A stretch of DNA of 53,168 bases from Pseudobutyrivibrio sp. 49 (GTDB lineage: Bacteria > Bacillota > Clostridia > Lachnospirales > Lachnospiraceae): the NCBI RefSeq assembly GCF_900100545.1, contig NZ_FNDP01000020.1, positions 1 through 53,168 on the forward strand. The letters run 5' to 3'. Positions within the stretch are counted from its first letter, which is position 1. Each line of letters begins with the position of its first letter. Under the pieces are notes generated by a model. That model was given only the letters and a program-made list of their open reading frames with translations. It did no database searches and was not told the origin of the DNA. The translations under genes were made by a program, and so were the position numbers. Below are positions 34,450 to 43,685 of the stretch, piece by piece.

Positions 34450-35819
34450 TCGTCTACCGCCTTATCCCATGCCAAAATCTCATCCATGTGTTCCTCAATG
34501 AAGCCCACATTATAATTTCCCTTTACGAAATCAGGATGATGTAAAAGCAGATAATCAAAATCACCATTTGTTATGATGCCTTCTGTAACAAGCTCTAAAA
34601 GTGCACGGCGCATACGCCTGATTGCCTCCAGTCTTGTTTGAGCATGTACGATAATCTTTGCCATCATAGAATCATAGAAGGGACTGGTCTCATAACCATT
34701 GTAAAGAAGCGTATCCACTCTTACTCCAGGACCTCCTGGTATATTTAAGAATGTGATTTTTCCTGTGTTTGCCATAAATCCCTTTGCAGGGTCTTCTGCA
34801 TTAATTCTGCATTCAATGGCATGCCCCTTAAGTCTCACATCCTTTTGCTTTAAATTAAGTGGCTCTCCAAAGGCTATTCTGATTTGCCATTTGATTAAAT
34901 CAATTCCTGTAACAGCTTCTGTTACTCCATGCTCTACCTGAATTCGTGTATTCATCTCAATGAAGTAGTAATGATTCTTTTCATCAAGCACAAATTCAAC
35001 TGTACCTGCATTGGTGTAGCCCGCAGCCTTTGCTGCTGTAACAGCAGCCTTGCCCATTGATTTTCGAAGGTCGTCATCAATAAACATACATGGGCTTTCC
35101 TCTATAAGCTTCTGATTCTTTCTCTGGATGGAGCAATCACGCTCTCCAAGATGAATGACATTTCCAAACTCATCTGCAAGAATCTGAAACTCAATGTGAC
35201 GAGGGTTCAAAACCAGCTTTTCAACGTACATTTCATCGTCATTAAAGCAAGCTCTGGTTTCTGCCTTTGCCTCCTCATATAGCTTTTGCAAATCCTCTGG
35301 GTGATACACACGACGCATTCCTCTGCCACCACCGCCGGCACTAGCCTTAATTAACACTGGATAGCCAATCTTCTTTGCAATCTTTTCAAGCTTTTTATAA
35401 TCCTCCACAGGACCTTCACTACCTGGCACCACTGGCACTCCTGCCTTCATCATCATTTTTCGGGCAGTAGATTTGTTGCCAAGAGCATCCATAGCATCAG
35501 CTGTTGGTCCTATAAATGTGATTCCAGCTTCTTCGCATTTACGGACAAACTCAGAATTCTCTGAAAGGAATCCGAAGCCAGGATGTAATGCATCACAACC
35601 AGTTACCTGTGCGGCTGTGATGATGGCATCCATATTTAGATAGCTGTCCGCAGCTCTGCCACCACCTATACAAATACTTTTTGTAGCAAGCTTTACGTGA
35701 AGAGATTCTTTATCTGCTGTGGAATAAACAGCCACGCTTTCGATGTTCATCTCCATGCAGGCTCTAATTATTCTGATTGCAATTTCCCCGCGATTAGCTA
35801 CCAAAATTCTATTAAACAT
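34446..35819 (-). CDS. accC: Biotin carboxylase
   Basis: A 457-residue ATP-grasp enzyme that carboxylates biotin on AccB. The start MFNRILVANRGEIAIRIIRA is the family hallmark. The ATP loop KASAGGGGRGMRRV is near residue 160, HLGERDCSIQRKNQK near 232, and EMNTRIQVEHGVTEAVTGID near 285-305 holds the catalytic Glu and Arg residues. Full length. It starts five bases after the accB stop. Confidence 0.97.
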   Translation of the reverse strand: MFNRILVANRGEIAIRIIRACMEMNIESVAVYSTADKESLHVKLATKSICIGGGRAADSYLNMDAIITAAQVTGCDALHPGFGFLSENSEFVRKCEEAGITFIGPTADAMDALGNKSTARKMMMKAGVPVVPGSEGPVEDYKKLEKIAKKIGYPVLIKASAGGGGRGMRRVYHPEDLQKLYEEAKAETRACFNDDEMYVEKLVLNPRHIEFQILADEFGNVIHLGERDCSIQRKNQKLIEESPCMFIDDDLRKSMGKAAVTAAKAAGYTNAGTVEFVLDEKNHYYFIEMNTRIQVEHGVTEAVTGIDLIKWQIRIAFGEPLNLKQKDVRLKGHAIECRINAEDPAKGFMANTGKITFLNIPGGPGVRVDTLLYNGYETSPFYDSMMAKIIVHAQTRLEAIRRMRRALLELVTEGIITNGDFDYLLLHHPDFVKGNYNVGFIEEHMDEILAWDKAVDE

Positions 35820-35824
35820 AACGA

Positions 35825-36283
35825 CTAATCTCCTATGAGAAACAGCTGATCCTCAAAACCAACAACGTCTTGATTCTTAGCGTAGATGCTTTTAATCACA
35901 CCATCTCTAGGTGCAGTGATTTCACTCATCATCTTCATGGCCTCAATAAGGCAAAGAACCTGACCAGATTTAACCTTATCTCCCACCTGAACATAAGGCT
36001 TGTCCTCTGGTGATGGTGCTGAATAAAACACCCCTACTAGAGGTGCAAGAACAAGGTCGCCCTCTGGCTCCTCCTGCTCCTGCTTTTTTTCTGTTACAGC
36101 TACATCCCTAAGTGGCATCTCCACAATATTGTTATTTGGTGTTACCTCAGAAGACACCATAACTGTCTGTTTCTCAGATGGTTTCTTGAATTTGATTTCA
36201 ATGCCATCCTGTTTAATTTGAAAGTATGAGCTGCCGCTTTCATCAAAAGCCTTAAGCAGCTCTTTAATTTCTTTTGTATCCAT
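35825..36283 (-). CDS. accB: Biotin carboxyl carrier protein
   Basis: A 152-residue carrier. The N-terminal 75 residues are a variable arm with a Glu/Gln-rich linker. The biotinyl domain follows, with the thumb-containing APLVGVFYSAPSPEDKPYVQ and the biotinylated Lys117 in IEAMKMMSE. It lies two bases after the acpP stop codon and five before accC. Confidence 0.97.
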   Translation of the reverse strand: MDTKEIKELLKAFDESGSSYFQIKQDGIEIKFKKPSEKQTVMVSSEVTPNNNIVEMPLRDVAVTEKKQEQEEPEGDLVLAPLVGVFYSAPSPEDKPYVQVGDKVKSGQVLCLIEAMKMMSEITAPRDGVIKSIYAKNQDVVGFEDQLFLIGD

Positions 36284-36285
36284 GA

Positions 36286-36525
36286 TTATTTATGTGCCTC
36301 AAGATAATTTACGATATCAGCAACTGTCTTAATCTCTGCCATAGCATCCTCATCGATAGTGATACCTGTCTTCTCCTCTACTGCAAGGGAAAGCTCAACA
36401 GCATCAAGGGAATCAGCGCCAAGATCCTCAAAAAGATTAGCTTCCATTGTTACCTTCTCTGCTGCACAGCTAAGTGTGTCGATAATTACTTCCTTTACTA
36501 CATCAAACATTGCTACTTCAACCAT
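36286..36525 (-). CDS. acpP: Acyl carrier protein
   Basis: A 79-residue acidic four-helix carrier. The phosphopantetheine site is Ser39 in LFEDLGADSLDAVEL. The first ATG is used because AAGGAG lies 7 bases upstream; the Met at residue 6, where many ACPs begin, has no ribosome site. First gene of the acpP-accBCDA-fabHKDGFZ-marR operon. The promoter at 36604-36631, flanked by two palindromes, drives it. Confidence 0.97.
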   Translation of the reverse strand: MVEVAMFDVVKEVIIDTLSCAAEKVTMEANLFEDLGADSLDAVELSLAVEEKTGITIDEDAMAEIKTVADIVNYLEAHK

Positions 36526-36572
36526 AATCGTTCTCCTTTTTGTTGATAATAATTCTCATTGTTTAAAAGTTT

Positions 36573-36594
36573 TTAGTTAAAATATTTTAACTAA
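36573..36594. promoter_or_regulatory. Perfect 22-bp palindrome downstream of the acpP -10 box (operator 1)
   Basis: Half-site TTAGTTAAAAT and its exact complement, with no spacer. It covers roughly the transcription start of the fab operon, where a bound repressor would block initiation. Size and symmetry suit a MarR dimer. It resembles in style, though not letter for letter, the FabT boxes of lactic acid bacteria. Confidence 0.75.
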
Positions 36595-36603
36595 CTAAGC
36601 TAT

Positions 36604-36631
36604 ATAATACCCATCTTTTTTACTATGTCAA
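36604..36631 (-). promoter_or_regulatory. Promoter of the fab operon
   Basis: TTGACA (36626-36631) and TATTAT (36604-36609) with a 16-base spacer on the minus strand; a 17-base spacer gives ATTATA. Operator 1 lies 9 bases downstream of the -10 box and operator 2 four bases upstream of the -35 box. Confidence 0.8.
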
Positions 36632-36635
36632 GGTA

Positions 36636-36657
36636 TTAGTTAAAAATTTTTAAGTAT
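36636..36657. promoter_or_regulatory. Near-perfect palindrome upstream of the acpP -35 box (operator 2)
   Basis: TTAGTTAAAAA then TTTTTAAGTAT: same TTAGTTAAAA half-site as operator 1, with mismatches in the second half. The centres of the two palindromes are 63 bases apart, six turns of DNA, so both face the same side. It is also about 80 bases upstream of the divergent flavin-protein gene and could regulate that too. Confidence 0.65.
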
Positions 36658-36694
36658 TTACTCGGGTGTTGTATTATTCTCAAATGAGTTTTAT

Positions 36695-36720
36695 AATAGA
36701 TTGCATACAATCAATCTATT
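36695..36720. repeat. 9-bp inverted repeat in the 5' region of the flavin-protein gene
   Basis: AATAGATTG and CAATCTATT, 8 bases apart, ending four bases before the ribosome site AGGAGG. It may be an operator or an mRNA hairpin limiting translation. Confidence 0.5.
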
Positions 36721-36736
36721 ACAGAGGAGGATAAAT

Positions 36737-37129
36737 ATGCAGGAAGTATTAGAATTTCTTAAGACATGTGGAACATATTATTTAGCTACAGTAGATGGCG
36801 ATCAGCCAAGAGTTCGTCCTTTCGGAACAATTCATATCTTCGAAGATAAGCTTTATATCCAGACAGGAAAATCAAAGGATGTTTCAAAGCAGATTCAGAA
36901 GAATCCTAAGGTTGAGCTTTGCGGCTTTGCTCAGGGCAAATGGGTTCGCGTAGCTGGTGAGCTTGTTCGCGACGACAGAATCGAAGCAAAAAAGAGCATG
37001 CTTGACGCATACCCTTCACTTCAAAATATGTATTCTGCAGAAGATGACAACACAGAGGTACTCTACTTCAAGAATGCAACTGCAACATTCTCATCTTTTA
37101 CAGAAGCACCTAAGACTGTTACATTCTAA
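36737..37129 (+). CDS. Pyridoxamine 5'-phosphate oxidase-like flavin split-barrel protein
   Basis: 130 residues. The fold is indicated by YYLATVDGDQPRVRPFG, near residues 15-31, and IFEDKLYIQTGKSKDVSKQI, the FMN-binding strands of the split-barrel family. YFKNATATF is near the end. Members are small cytoplasmic FMN or F420 proteins of mostly unknown substrate. The ATG at 36737 is chosen because GAGGAGG lies 6 bases upstream; the longer frame adds 12 residues from the inverted repeat. It is divergent from the fab operon. Confidence 0.88.
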   Translation: MQEVLEFLKTCGTYYLATVDGDQPRVRPFGTIHIFEDKLYIQTGKSKDVSKQIQKNPKVELCGFAQGKWVRVAGELVRDDRIEAKKSMLDAYPSLQNMYSAEDDNTEVLYFKNATATFSSFTEAPKTVTF

Positions 37130-37138
37130 AATTTAACT

Positions 37139-37230
37139 AAGCACCTGTTACACTAACAAGCATTAGTATTTCCCCGCTCGACTGCATGTCTCGCTAAGGA
37201 AATCTAATAGCTTGTTAGCTACAGGTGCTT
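37139..37230 (+). ncRNA. Long structured element, copy 2
   Basis: A 92-base element closed by AAGCACCTGT/ACAGGTGCTT. Inner helices are TAACAAGC/GCTTGTTA, ATTAG/CTAAT and ATTTCC/GGAAAT around a 24-base terminal region. In this orientation it shares with the minus strand of 17526-17624 the blocks CTGTTAC, ACAAGC, CCGCTC, CTG, TCGCT, AGCTTG and CTACAG, while the stems differ by compensating changes (ATTAG:CTAAT here, CTAAT:ATTAG there). It is followed by CTTTATTTGTTTGTTTTT, so transcription from the flavin-protein gene could end here. It also lies three bases from the stop codon of the convergent surface-protein gene. Confidence 0.65.
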
Positions 37231-37232
37231 CT

Positions 37233-40200
37233 TTATTTGTTTGTTTTTAATTTACTTGTTTTTAGACTGCGTATGCGCATACGTACCAAAACTACCAGTA
37301 TTGCTGCTGCTCCAAGGAAGCAGAACCAATCGAATCTGCTGTTAGGTAGCCATGCTCTACCTCGCTTAGCCAACTTTGCTACAGCATTTTGCTTCGCCTC
37401 GTCATATATAAGTGCGTAGGTTGAGAACTGGCTGGTTGCTATGGTAACTGTTTCAGCATCATCATCCAAATCCTCAAGAATTGATCCCGTTCCATTATGA
37501 ATTCTAAGGATATAGTAGTTCTTTGCCACTCCCTTGTACTCATTCGGAATTTCAATCACAATCTGGATATTATGATTTGTTTCTGTTACTGCATCCCAAG
37601 CCTCATCATCTATCTTCAGATACATGCTTATATCTATGAAGCCTGCCAGCTTTGCATTAGGAACACGCTTTTTCAGCATCTCCATACGTTCCTCTGCTAC
37701 AGTCTTGTCCTCTTCGGAGATTTCATCCTCCGAAATCATTCTGGTTTCCATTTTTACTTCCACAGAACTTCCAGCTTCAACCTTTTCTCGCTGTTCTCTT
37801 GTCAATACTGCGTTAATAATATCACGCTGATTAACAATTCCTGCACTTACACCAGAATCATCCACATCTTCCACTGTGACCTTAACTAAGCCTTCATCAG
37901 AAGATTTTTCCTCTTCCTCTGATTCTTCTTCAGCTTCCTCGTTATCCTCTTTTTTCTCAGAATCAGAATCTCCGGTCAGCTTCTCCTTTGCTGTATCTAC
38001 AAGCTTTCTAATAGCTTTTACTTCTGGAATAGGAGCTTTTATTGTTCCTGAATTTTCAGGCTGTGCAGTCACTGTTGGAACTGGTGTCGGTGTAGGCGTA
38101 GCTGCTGGCCTTGATGAGGAACTGCTACTTGAAGAACTGCTGCTTGATGAGCTGCTACTTGAACTACTACTTCCTGAATTTGATCCACCTGAACTTCCAC
38201 TTGAAGGTGTTGGCGTAGGTGTCGGTGTTGGCGTAGGCGTTGGTGTTGGCTCCGGCTCATTGATAGTAAGAGTTCCGTTCGTATATACGATATTATAGTT
38301 TGCAGTTACATCATTATTTCCCTCATCAACTATCATGGCACCAGAAGGTATAATTTCATCACCCGATGTTGTAAGTTCAACAGATTTAATACTATGACCT
38401 GTCAATAAATCACTAACTGTTACTTGAGCCACGGTCTTTACAATCTCAGACCCCTGGATAATAGTCTGATCCTTAGCTATTACTGTCAATGAACGTTTTG
38501 CTATGCTCACTGTTATTTTCTCTGCTGCTTTTGGAAGATAATCACTATCATTTGCCACATCTATCTTCCACCAAACATCATAACTACCAGCATCTTTTCC
38601 AGTAGGAATATCTATTGTATAGGTTCCATTTTCGCTGGTTGAATATTTTACAGTTCCATCTGTTGATGCTGCCACTCCTGCAGTAATCAGTGAGTGTTCT
38701 TGTCTATTGTAGACGAGATTATCTACAGCTGCAGGTGTTGTGCTGGCTGTGATTATAGGTTTACTACTGTATGTGACTGTTACATTTCCTTCAACAGTGT
38801 TGTAGTTTGTGGCATCACTAGGTGTAAAGATTACAGGCTGAGCTTTATCTCCAGTCGAATCATAGTGCACATCGGGATTCTTCCATGCAAATGTGCCCTC
38901 CACATCTGCGTTTCCCCCTGTAAGTGTGCTTGCACTAAGCATTTTTCCTACTGTAAGAGAACTTGCTGTTGGCCAGCTAGTAACATTAGGTGTTGCCTTT
39001 GATATTGTCACTGTAAAGGATGTGGTGGCACTGTTGTAATCCGCTGTGGTTGTAGGGGTAAATGTTACCGTATAGGTATAAGTTCCAACTGGCTGTGCTG
39101 TTGTTGGTCTTTCTGGCGACCATGAGAAGCTACCGCCCACATTTGCAGTACAATCTCCTATCAGCTGTCCGTAGGTCAGTGAAAGTGCAGGCTCTGTAAT
39201 GACAGGATTATCCTTTACACCTACAGTCACTGTTGCTGTATTTCCTTTGAAATTAGAAGCAGTTGCCTTAATTCTTACCAAATATGTTCCAGCCTTAACA
39301 GTAGCTGTTGTAGCTTCAGCAGCTGTGTAATCTGTGTCGCTGGTAAGCTTATATTCCATAGCTGTTGTCAGATTTTTAATTACTCCATCTACTTCTGTAT
39401 CAGATGATGCCTTAGTTGCTGACAAGCCTGTAGGCGCATCCGGTCTTTCTGCAATATCTACTGGAAGCCATCCGCTGGCTTCCATGGTTGTTGTAGCCTT
39501 CTTTTGGACATAAATCTTCCTGTTAGCTGCTGCACCATCGATTATTGTAGTAAGTGACAACTCACCAGCTGAACTGCTTCCATCAGAAGCCGCGGAAAGC
39601 AAATAATCTGAGGAGGTTACTGATGCTTTTTCTGTTAAATAATTTATAGTCACCGCCGATTCTGCCTCAGTGCTTGTGAAATCACTTGTGTTCTTTGTCA
39701 CCGTAATATTAATCGTGGTGTTTGCTGCATTATTGTATGATGATATATCACTTGGAGTAAAACCTACTACAGCTGTACATGTACCAACTGTAAGTGGATT
39801 ATCTGGCGCTGTCACCCATGAAAAAGTTCCTTCAACCTCTGTATCTTCCACCTTGGCAGTAAAATCTGTCAGTGCCACACTCTCTCCATGCTGTTTGGTA
39901 ATTTCTGTTGGTGTAATAACAGGAGTAGTCTTATATGCCACCTCTACATCGGTATCGCTACTTGCAAAGGCTTCACTACCCGCTGTTGTCACAGCTTTAT
40001 ATCTTACATAATATATACCAGCCTTAACTGAAGCCGTATCTCCTGAGGCAGCTGTGTATCCGCTTTCATCAGAGCGCCTATACTCCATGGCTGTAGTCAA
40101 ATTTTGAATACTTCCATCTTCTGCTGTAGTTGACGAAGCATTTGTATAGGATATGTCTGTTGGTGGTGCTGGTCTTGCTGACAATGACACTGGCAGCCAG

Positions 40201-41651
40201 CTACTTGATTCCAAATCAGAAGCTTCACATTTCTGAACATAGATTTTTCTATTGTCTGCTCCAGCATCTATAATGTTCTTAAGATTTGATATGCTTGTGG
40301 CCGCACCTGTTCCATCGGCTGATATCGATAGCTTATAGCCTGTTTCAACAGATGCTGATTCTGCTGCATAGTTAATTGTTACTGCAGTCTTTGCCTCTGC
40401 AGCTGTAAACGAATAGAATGTACCCGAGATTGTAACATTAGCTGCAGGCATAGTAAACCTGTAACCACTACCATTCTTAACAGGTGTTATACTCTGACTA
40501 TCTCCATAGGTTACAGTCAGTGTGCTAAGGTAATAATTCTCATCAGGGGTTGCTGTTATAGTAACGGTGTCCTTTGTCTTTGGTGAATCTTTATCGACTG
40601 CTATTGTTCCATTTGTAACATCTCCTATTGTTACAGCTCTATCCATACCAACAATTGGTGCTGTCATTGTGTCTGTACCAAAATTCTGAACAGCGCTTTG
40701 ACCATCAATTTCCTCTATCCTGACAGAAATAGTTGTTCCAACATCATCTGCTGTAAGCTGATATGCTGCTGATGTTGCCCCCTCTATTTCCGAACCACTT
40801 CTATACCACTGATAGGTTAATGTTGTGTTCGCTCCCTGATTGGTTACTGTAGCAGTAAGTGTATTACCTTCTGTACCAGTTCCACCAATTTCCACTGCCA
40901 ATGTGCCTTCTGGAGTACTGGTCAACATGAGAGATTTAAGCTGTAATCCCTCGTCTAAATCCTCCTCATCCTCTGATTCAACCACCTGCACTACAATACA
41001 AGGCAGGTCACAAGTCACCTCATAAAACCATGAAATATCAGGCAAAATATAATAAGTAGATTCCACACTAAAATCAAAGCTGCCAAAGGTACTTCTCTCG
41101 GCATCTATCTTCCATGGAACACTATCTAAAACTACATTTTCAGTAGTAGTAATAGTCTGTGTTACTATTTCATAATCCTCAAGGTCCGCTGCATAAGCTA
41201 TTAATGCTGGAAACAGCCTTCCAATTAAATCTGGCTCCTCCTCTACTGGGGCCGCAGATGATGTTTCTTCTAACTGCTCCTCCTCATTAGCGGAATCATC
41301 CTCAGTCTGTTCCTCTTGCTGTTCATCAGACACCTCTTCAGGCTCTTCCTCTGGGATTTCCTCTGGAATTTCCTCTGTCACTTCCTCAGTCTCTTCCCTA
41401 AGCTGTCTTGTTTCAATCTGCTGCTGTTTTTCAACAACTGCTGTTATAGATGAAGGAAATACTATATCAGCAGGGCTGGCCCCCACTGATACCTCCTGAT
41501 ATTGAACATCCTCAGGCAATGGCTCAAATGACACAATCTTACCAGATGACCCTTGCAGCTCATCTGCGATAACATTTGCACTTATACCTGCCACAATGAG
41601 TAAGAATGCTACTCCAAGTGCCATAATCCTACTCATTTTCTTTCCTTTCAT
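37233..41651 (-). CDS. Very large membrane-anchored surface protein with repeated Ig-like modules
   Basis: 1,472 residues from the ATG at 41651, which has GGAGG 8 bases upstream; the longer frame begins with a TTG inside that site. Order: signal peptide; acidic Glu-rich segment to about 150; Ig-like and InlB-type repeat region (TVTITATPDENYYLSTLTVT); two copies of a module of about 190 residues (markers NRKIYVQK, SSWLPV or SGWLPV, then NLTTAMEY); further MBG/Ig-like units with TYGQLI and FTPSDATNYNTV; a (TP)n and poly-Ser linker near residues 1165-1210; an acidic stretch; a domain of about 170 residues; and a C-terminal transmembrane segment with a basic tail (LVRMRIRSLKTSK). There is no LPxTG motif. 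Probably a cell-surface adhesin. Confidence 0.87.
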   Translation of the reverse strand: MKGKKMSRIMALGVAFLLIVAGISANVIADELQGSSGKIVSFEPLPEDVQYQEVSVGASPADIVFPSSITAVVEKQQQIETRQLREETEEVTEEIPEEIPEEEPEEVSDEQQEEQTEDDSANEEEQLEETSSAAPVEEEPDLIGRLFPALIAYAADLEDYEIVTQTITTTENVVLDSVPWKIDAERSTFGSFDFSVESTYYILPDISWFYEVTCDLPCIVVQVVESEDEEDLDEGLQLKSLMLTSTPEGTLAVEIGGTGTEGNTLTATVTNQGANTTLTYQWYRSGSEIEGATSAAYQLTADDVGTTISVRIEEIDGQSAVQNFGTDTMTAPIVGMDRAVTIGDVTNGTIAVDKDSPKTKDTVTITATPDENYYLSTLTVTYGDSQSITPVKNGSGYRFTMPAANVTISGTFYSFTAAEAKTAVTINYAAESASVETGYKLSISADGTGAATSISNLKNIIDAGADNRKIYVQKCEASDLESSSWLPVSLSARPAPPTDISYTNASSTTAEDGSIQNLTTAMEYRRSDESGYTAASGDTASVKAGIYYVRYKAVTTAGSEAFASSDTDVEVAYKTTPVITPTEITKQHGESVALTDFTAKVEDTEVEGTFSWVTAPDNPLTVGTCTAVVGFTPSDISSYNNAANTTINITVTKNTSDFTSTEAESAVTINYLTEKASVTSSDYLLSAASDGSSSAGELSLTTIIDGAAANRKIYVQKKATTTMEASGWLPVDIAERPDAPTGLSATKASSDTEVDGVIKNLTTAMEYKLTSDTDYTAAEATTATVKAGTYLVRIKATASNFKGNTATVTVGVKDNPVITEPALSLTYGQLIGDCTANVGGSFSWSPERPTTAQPVGTYTYTVTFTPTTTADYNSATTSFTVTISKATPNVTSWPTASSLTVGKMLSASTLTGGNADVEGTFAWKNPDVHYDSTGDKAQPVIFTPSDATNYNTVEGNVTVTYSSKPIITASTTPAAVDNLVYNRQEHSLITAGVAASTDGTVKYSTSENGTYTIDIPTGKDAGSYDVWWKIDVANDSDYLPKAAEKITVSIAKRSLTVIAKDQTIIQGSEIVKTVAQVTVSDLLTGHSIKSVELTTSGDEIIPSGAMIVDEGNNDVTANYNIVYTNGTLTINEPEPTPTPTPTPTPTPTPSSGSSGGSNSGSSSSSSSSSSSSSSSSSSSSRPAATPTPTPVPTVTAQPENSGTIKAPIPEVKAIRKLVDTAKEKLTGDSDSEKKEDNEEAEEESEEEEKSSDEGLVKVTVEDVDDSGVSAGIVNQRDIINAVLTREQREKVEAGSSVEVKMETRMISEDEISEEDKTVAEERMEMLKKRVPNAKLAGFIDISMYLKIDDEAWDAVTETNHNIQIVIEIPNEYKGVAKNYYILRIHNGTGSILEDLDDDAETVTIATSQFSTYALIYDEAKQNAVAKLAKRGRAWLPNSRFDWFCFLGAAAILVVLVRMRIRSLKTSKLKTNK

Positions 41652-41670
41652 CTCTAATTCCTCCAAAAAA

Positions 41671-41699
41671 AGACCTGGTTCCCCATGTGAACCAAGTCT
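41671..41699 (-). terminator. Terminator between the chemoreceptor and the surface-protein gene
   Basis: Minus-strand AGACTTGGTTC, a 7-base loop and GAACCAGGTCT are followed by TTTTTTGGAGG: the T-tract touches the ribosome site of the next gene. Only 85 bases separate the two genes and I see no good promoter among them. Confidence 0.9.
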
Positions 41700-41736
41700 T
41701 TCTGTTCCCCCATATAAACTTTTTTATTAACCCTTT

Positions 41737-43422
41737 TTATCTCTTAAGCTCAAACTTCTCAACAAGCTGCTTCAGCGAATTTGCATGCTCGTTCATCTCA
41801 TGACTGAGAGCCAATGACTCTTCTGATGTTGCTGCATTGTTCTGACCTACAGAAGAGATTTCACCGATGTTGTTAGACATTTCCTTTACAGATACTGCCT
41901 GGGTATTTGATGCCTCTGCGATACTCTTAACCTTCTCAGCAATTCCCTGTACCTGGGCAACCATTCCATTAAGCTTTTCAGCTGTGTCATTAGCAATATT
42001 GATACCCTCTTCTACACTCTTAAGAGATGCCCCGATAAGACCTGCTGTATTCTGTGCTGCCTCTACAGTCTGTCCTGCAAGCTGTGAAACCTCTGTAGCA
42101 ACAACTGCGAAGCCCTTACCAGCTTCACCAGCACGAGCTGCCTCAATAGAAGCATTAAGTGAAAGAAGGTTTGTCTGATCAGCAATTGCATTGATTGTAT
42201 CGATAATCTTTGAAATCTCCTGAGAAGACTCTGAAATTGCATCCATAGCCTTAACCACATCCTGCATTCGCTTGTTGCCTTCAACAATATCCTCTGCAAC
42301 AACCTCCACCTCTTTTGAAATAGATGTAGCATCTGTTGAATTATTTGAAATCTGATTTGTAATATCCTTAACTGTTACAGACAAGTCATTTACAATATTA
42401 GCCTGTGATGTAACTGTATCGGCAAGATTCTCGCCAGCACCAGCTATCTGATTTGCACCATCAGAAACCATCTCTGATACTTCCATAATCTCTGTCATGG
42501 AATCAGAAATCTTTCTCGAGAATGTATCAATAGAATCCTGAATTGCTCTGAAATCTCCTCTAAAATCCCTTTCAAATGAGATATTGAAATTACCTGATGC
42601 CATGGTCGACATCTTAGATTCAATTTCATCTATACAATACGCAAGGGAATCAATAGCACTCTTAAGCTGCTTAATAACGCGGCCTATTTCGTTATCTGCC
42701 TCAAAATCAATATCAACATGAACATTACCATTTGCCAGCTCGCTAGCTGCATGGTCAAGGATTTCCAAATCGTCATTAATCTGCTTGGTCAAATCCCTTG
42801 TTGTCTTTTTGCTTCTGGTTGCTATGATTACAAGAGCAACAAAGAGCATTACTATCGCTACAATAATAACCACGCTGATAATATGGTATTTACTTGCTGC
42901 CGCAGCCTCAGCCAGCTCACCTGTCTCATCCAGCGAATCCGCCAGTGTTTCAGCAGCCTCATTCAATGTAGAATTGAAATACTCTACTGCCTCCTGATTC
43001 TGGCCTGCCTCTACCATGGCAAGCATCTCAAAGGAAGCCTCCTCAAATGCTTTCCAGTTAGTCGTCAGACGAGAACCAAGCTCTTCATTATTTAAATTCT
43101 TGGAAATAGTAGCGAAATATCCCTCAATCTTAGGAAATCTCTTTTCAAGATCTTCCTTCTGGGCTGCTGTTACATCAGCATTATTGGAAGCAACAGCAAA
43201 AAGCAGACGCTTGTTGATAGTCTGTACATCCTTACGAATTTCCATCTGGTACTTTTCTGTTACGAACTGAACATTGTAGAAGCTGTAAAAGTTTACAAAA
43301 ATAACAGCTAGGAAAATTCCCATTACAAGCGCACAAGTTAAGAACATCTGAATTGAGAAACCTGAAAAGTATCTCAATGCACCTGCAATAGTTCTCTTGT
43401 CAATTGCATTTTTAGACCTCAT
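41737..43422 (-). CDS. Methyl-accepting chemotaxis protein
   Basis: A 561-residue transmembrane chemoreceptor. Membrane segments at about 25-48 and 178-202 enclose a four-helix-bundle sensor of 130 residues. A HAMP domain follows, then the cytoplasmic signalling helix pair with the conserved hairpin [20 protein letters not shown] and [15 protein letters not shown]. There is no CheR/CheB pentapeptide at the C-terminus (ends VEKFELKR). The ATG at 43422 is used because GGAGGG lies 7 bases upstream; the longer frame starts with an unsupported TTG. The cell is therefore likely motile or recently so, although no other chemotaxis gene is in the window. Ligand unknown. Confidence 0.93.
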   Translation of the reverse strand: MRSKNAIDKRTIAGALRYFSGFSIQMFLTCALVMGIFLAVIFVNFYSFYNVQFVTEKYQMEIRKDVQTINKRLLFAVASNNADVTAAQKEDLEKRFPKIEGYFATISKNLNNEELGSRLTTNWKAFEEASFEMLAMVEAGQNQEAVEYFNSTLNEAAETLADSLDETGELAEAAAASKYHIISVVIIVAIVMLFVALVIIATRSKKTTRDLTKQINDDLEILDHAASELANGNVHVDIDFEADNEIGRVIKQLKSAIDSLAYCIDEIESKMSTMASGNFNISFERDFRGDFRAIQDSIDTFSRKISDSMTEIMEVSEMVSDGANQIAGAGENLADTVTSQANIVNDLSVTVKDITNQISNNSTDATSISKEVEVVAEDIVEGNKRMQDVVKAMDAISESSQEISKIIDTINAIADQTNLLSLNASIEAARAGEAGKGFAVVATEVSQLAGQTVEAAQNTAGLIGASLKSVEEGINIANDTAEKLNGMVAQVQGIAEKVKSIAEASNTQAVSVKEMSNNIGEISSVGQNNAATSEESLALSHEMNEHANSLKQLVEKFELKR

Positions 43423-43685
43423 GAATTCACCCTCCAATGTATTAATCCAGCCCTATAATTCCCAAGAGTAATAATACACACAACATTACACGCTTATTAT
43501 ATTTCAAGAGCCCCATCAAATTGTTGTTTTTCACATAATTTTTGCAAATAATTAATAAAGTTTTAACTATTACAACGAATTTTCCCAGATATTCTTAAGT
43601 TACATAGTTTTTACATATTTTAATGCTATGCTTTTTTCATAATGCAGTAATGTGTGATTTTTTAGATTTAACAGAGGTTTTATCG

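Noticed and set aside
36826-37129. FabT-type boxes within or after the flavin-protein gene
   Set aside because: No further TTAGTTAAAA palindromes were found there; only the two copies around the acpP promoter fit.
38069-38298. Tandem short repeats that could look like a CRISPR array or microsatellite regulation
   Set aside because: The repeats are codons for a Thr-Pro and poly-Ser wall linker in the surface protein; there are no spacers of constant length.
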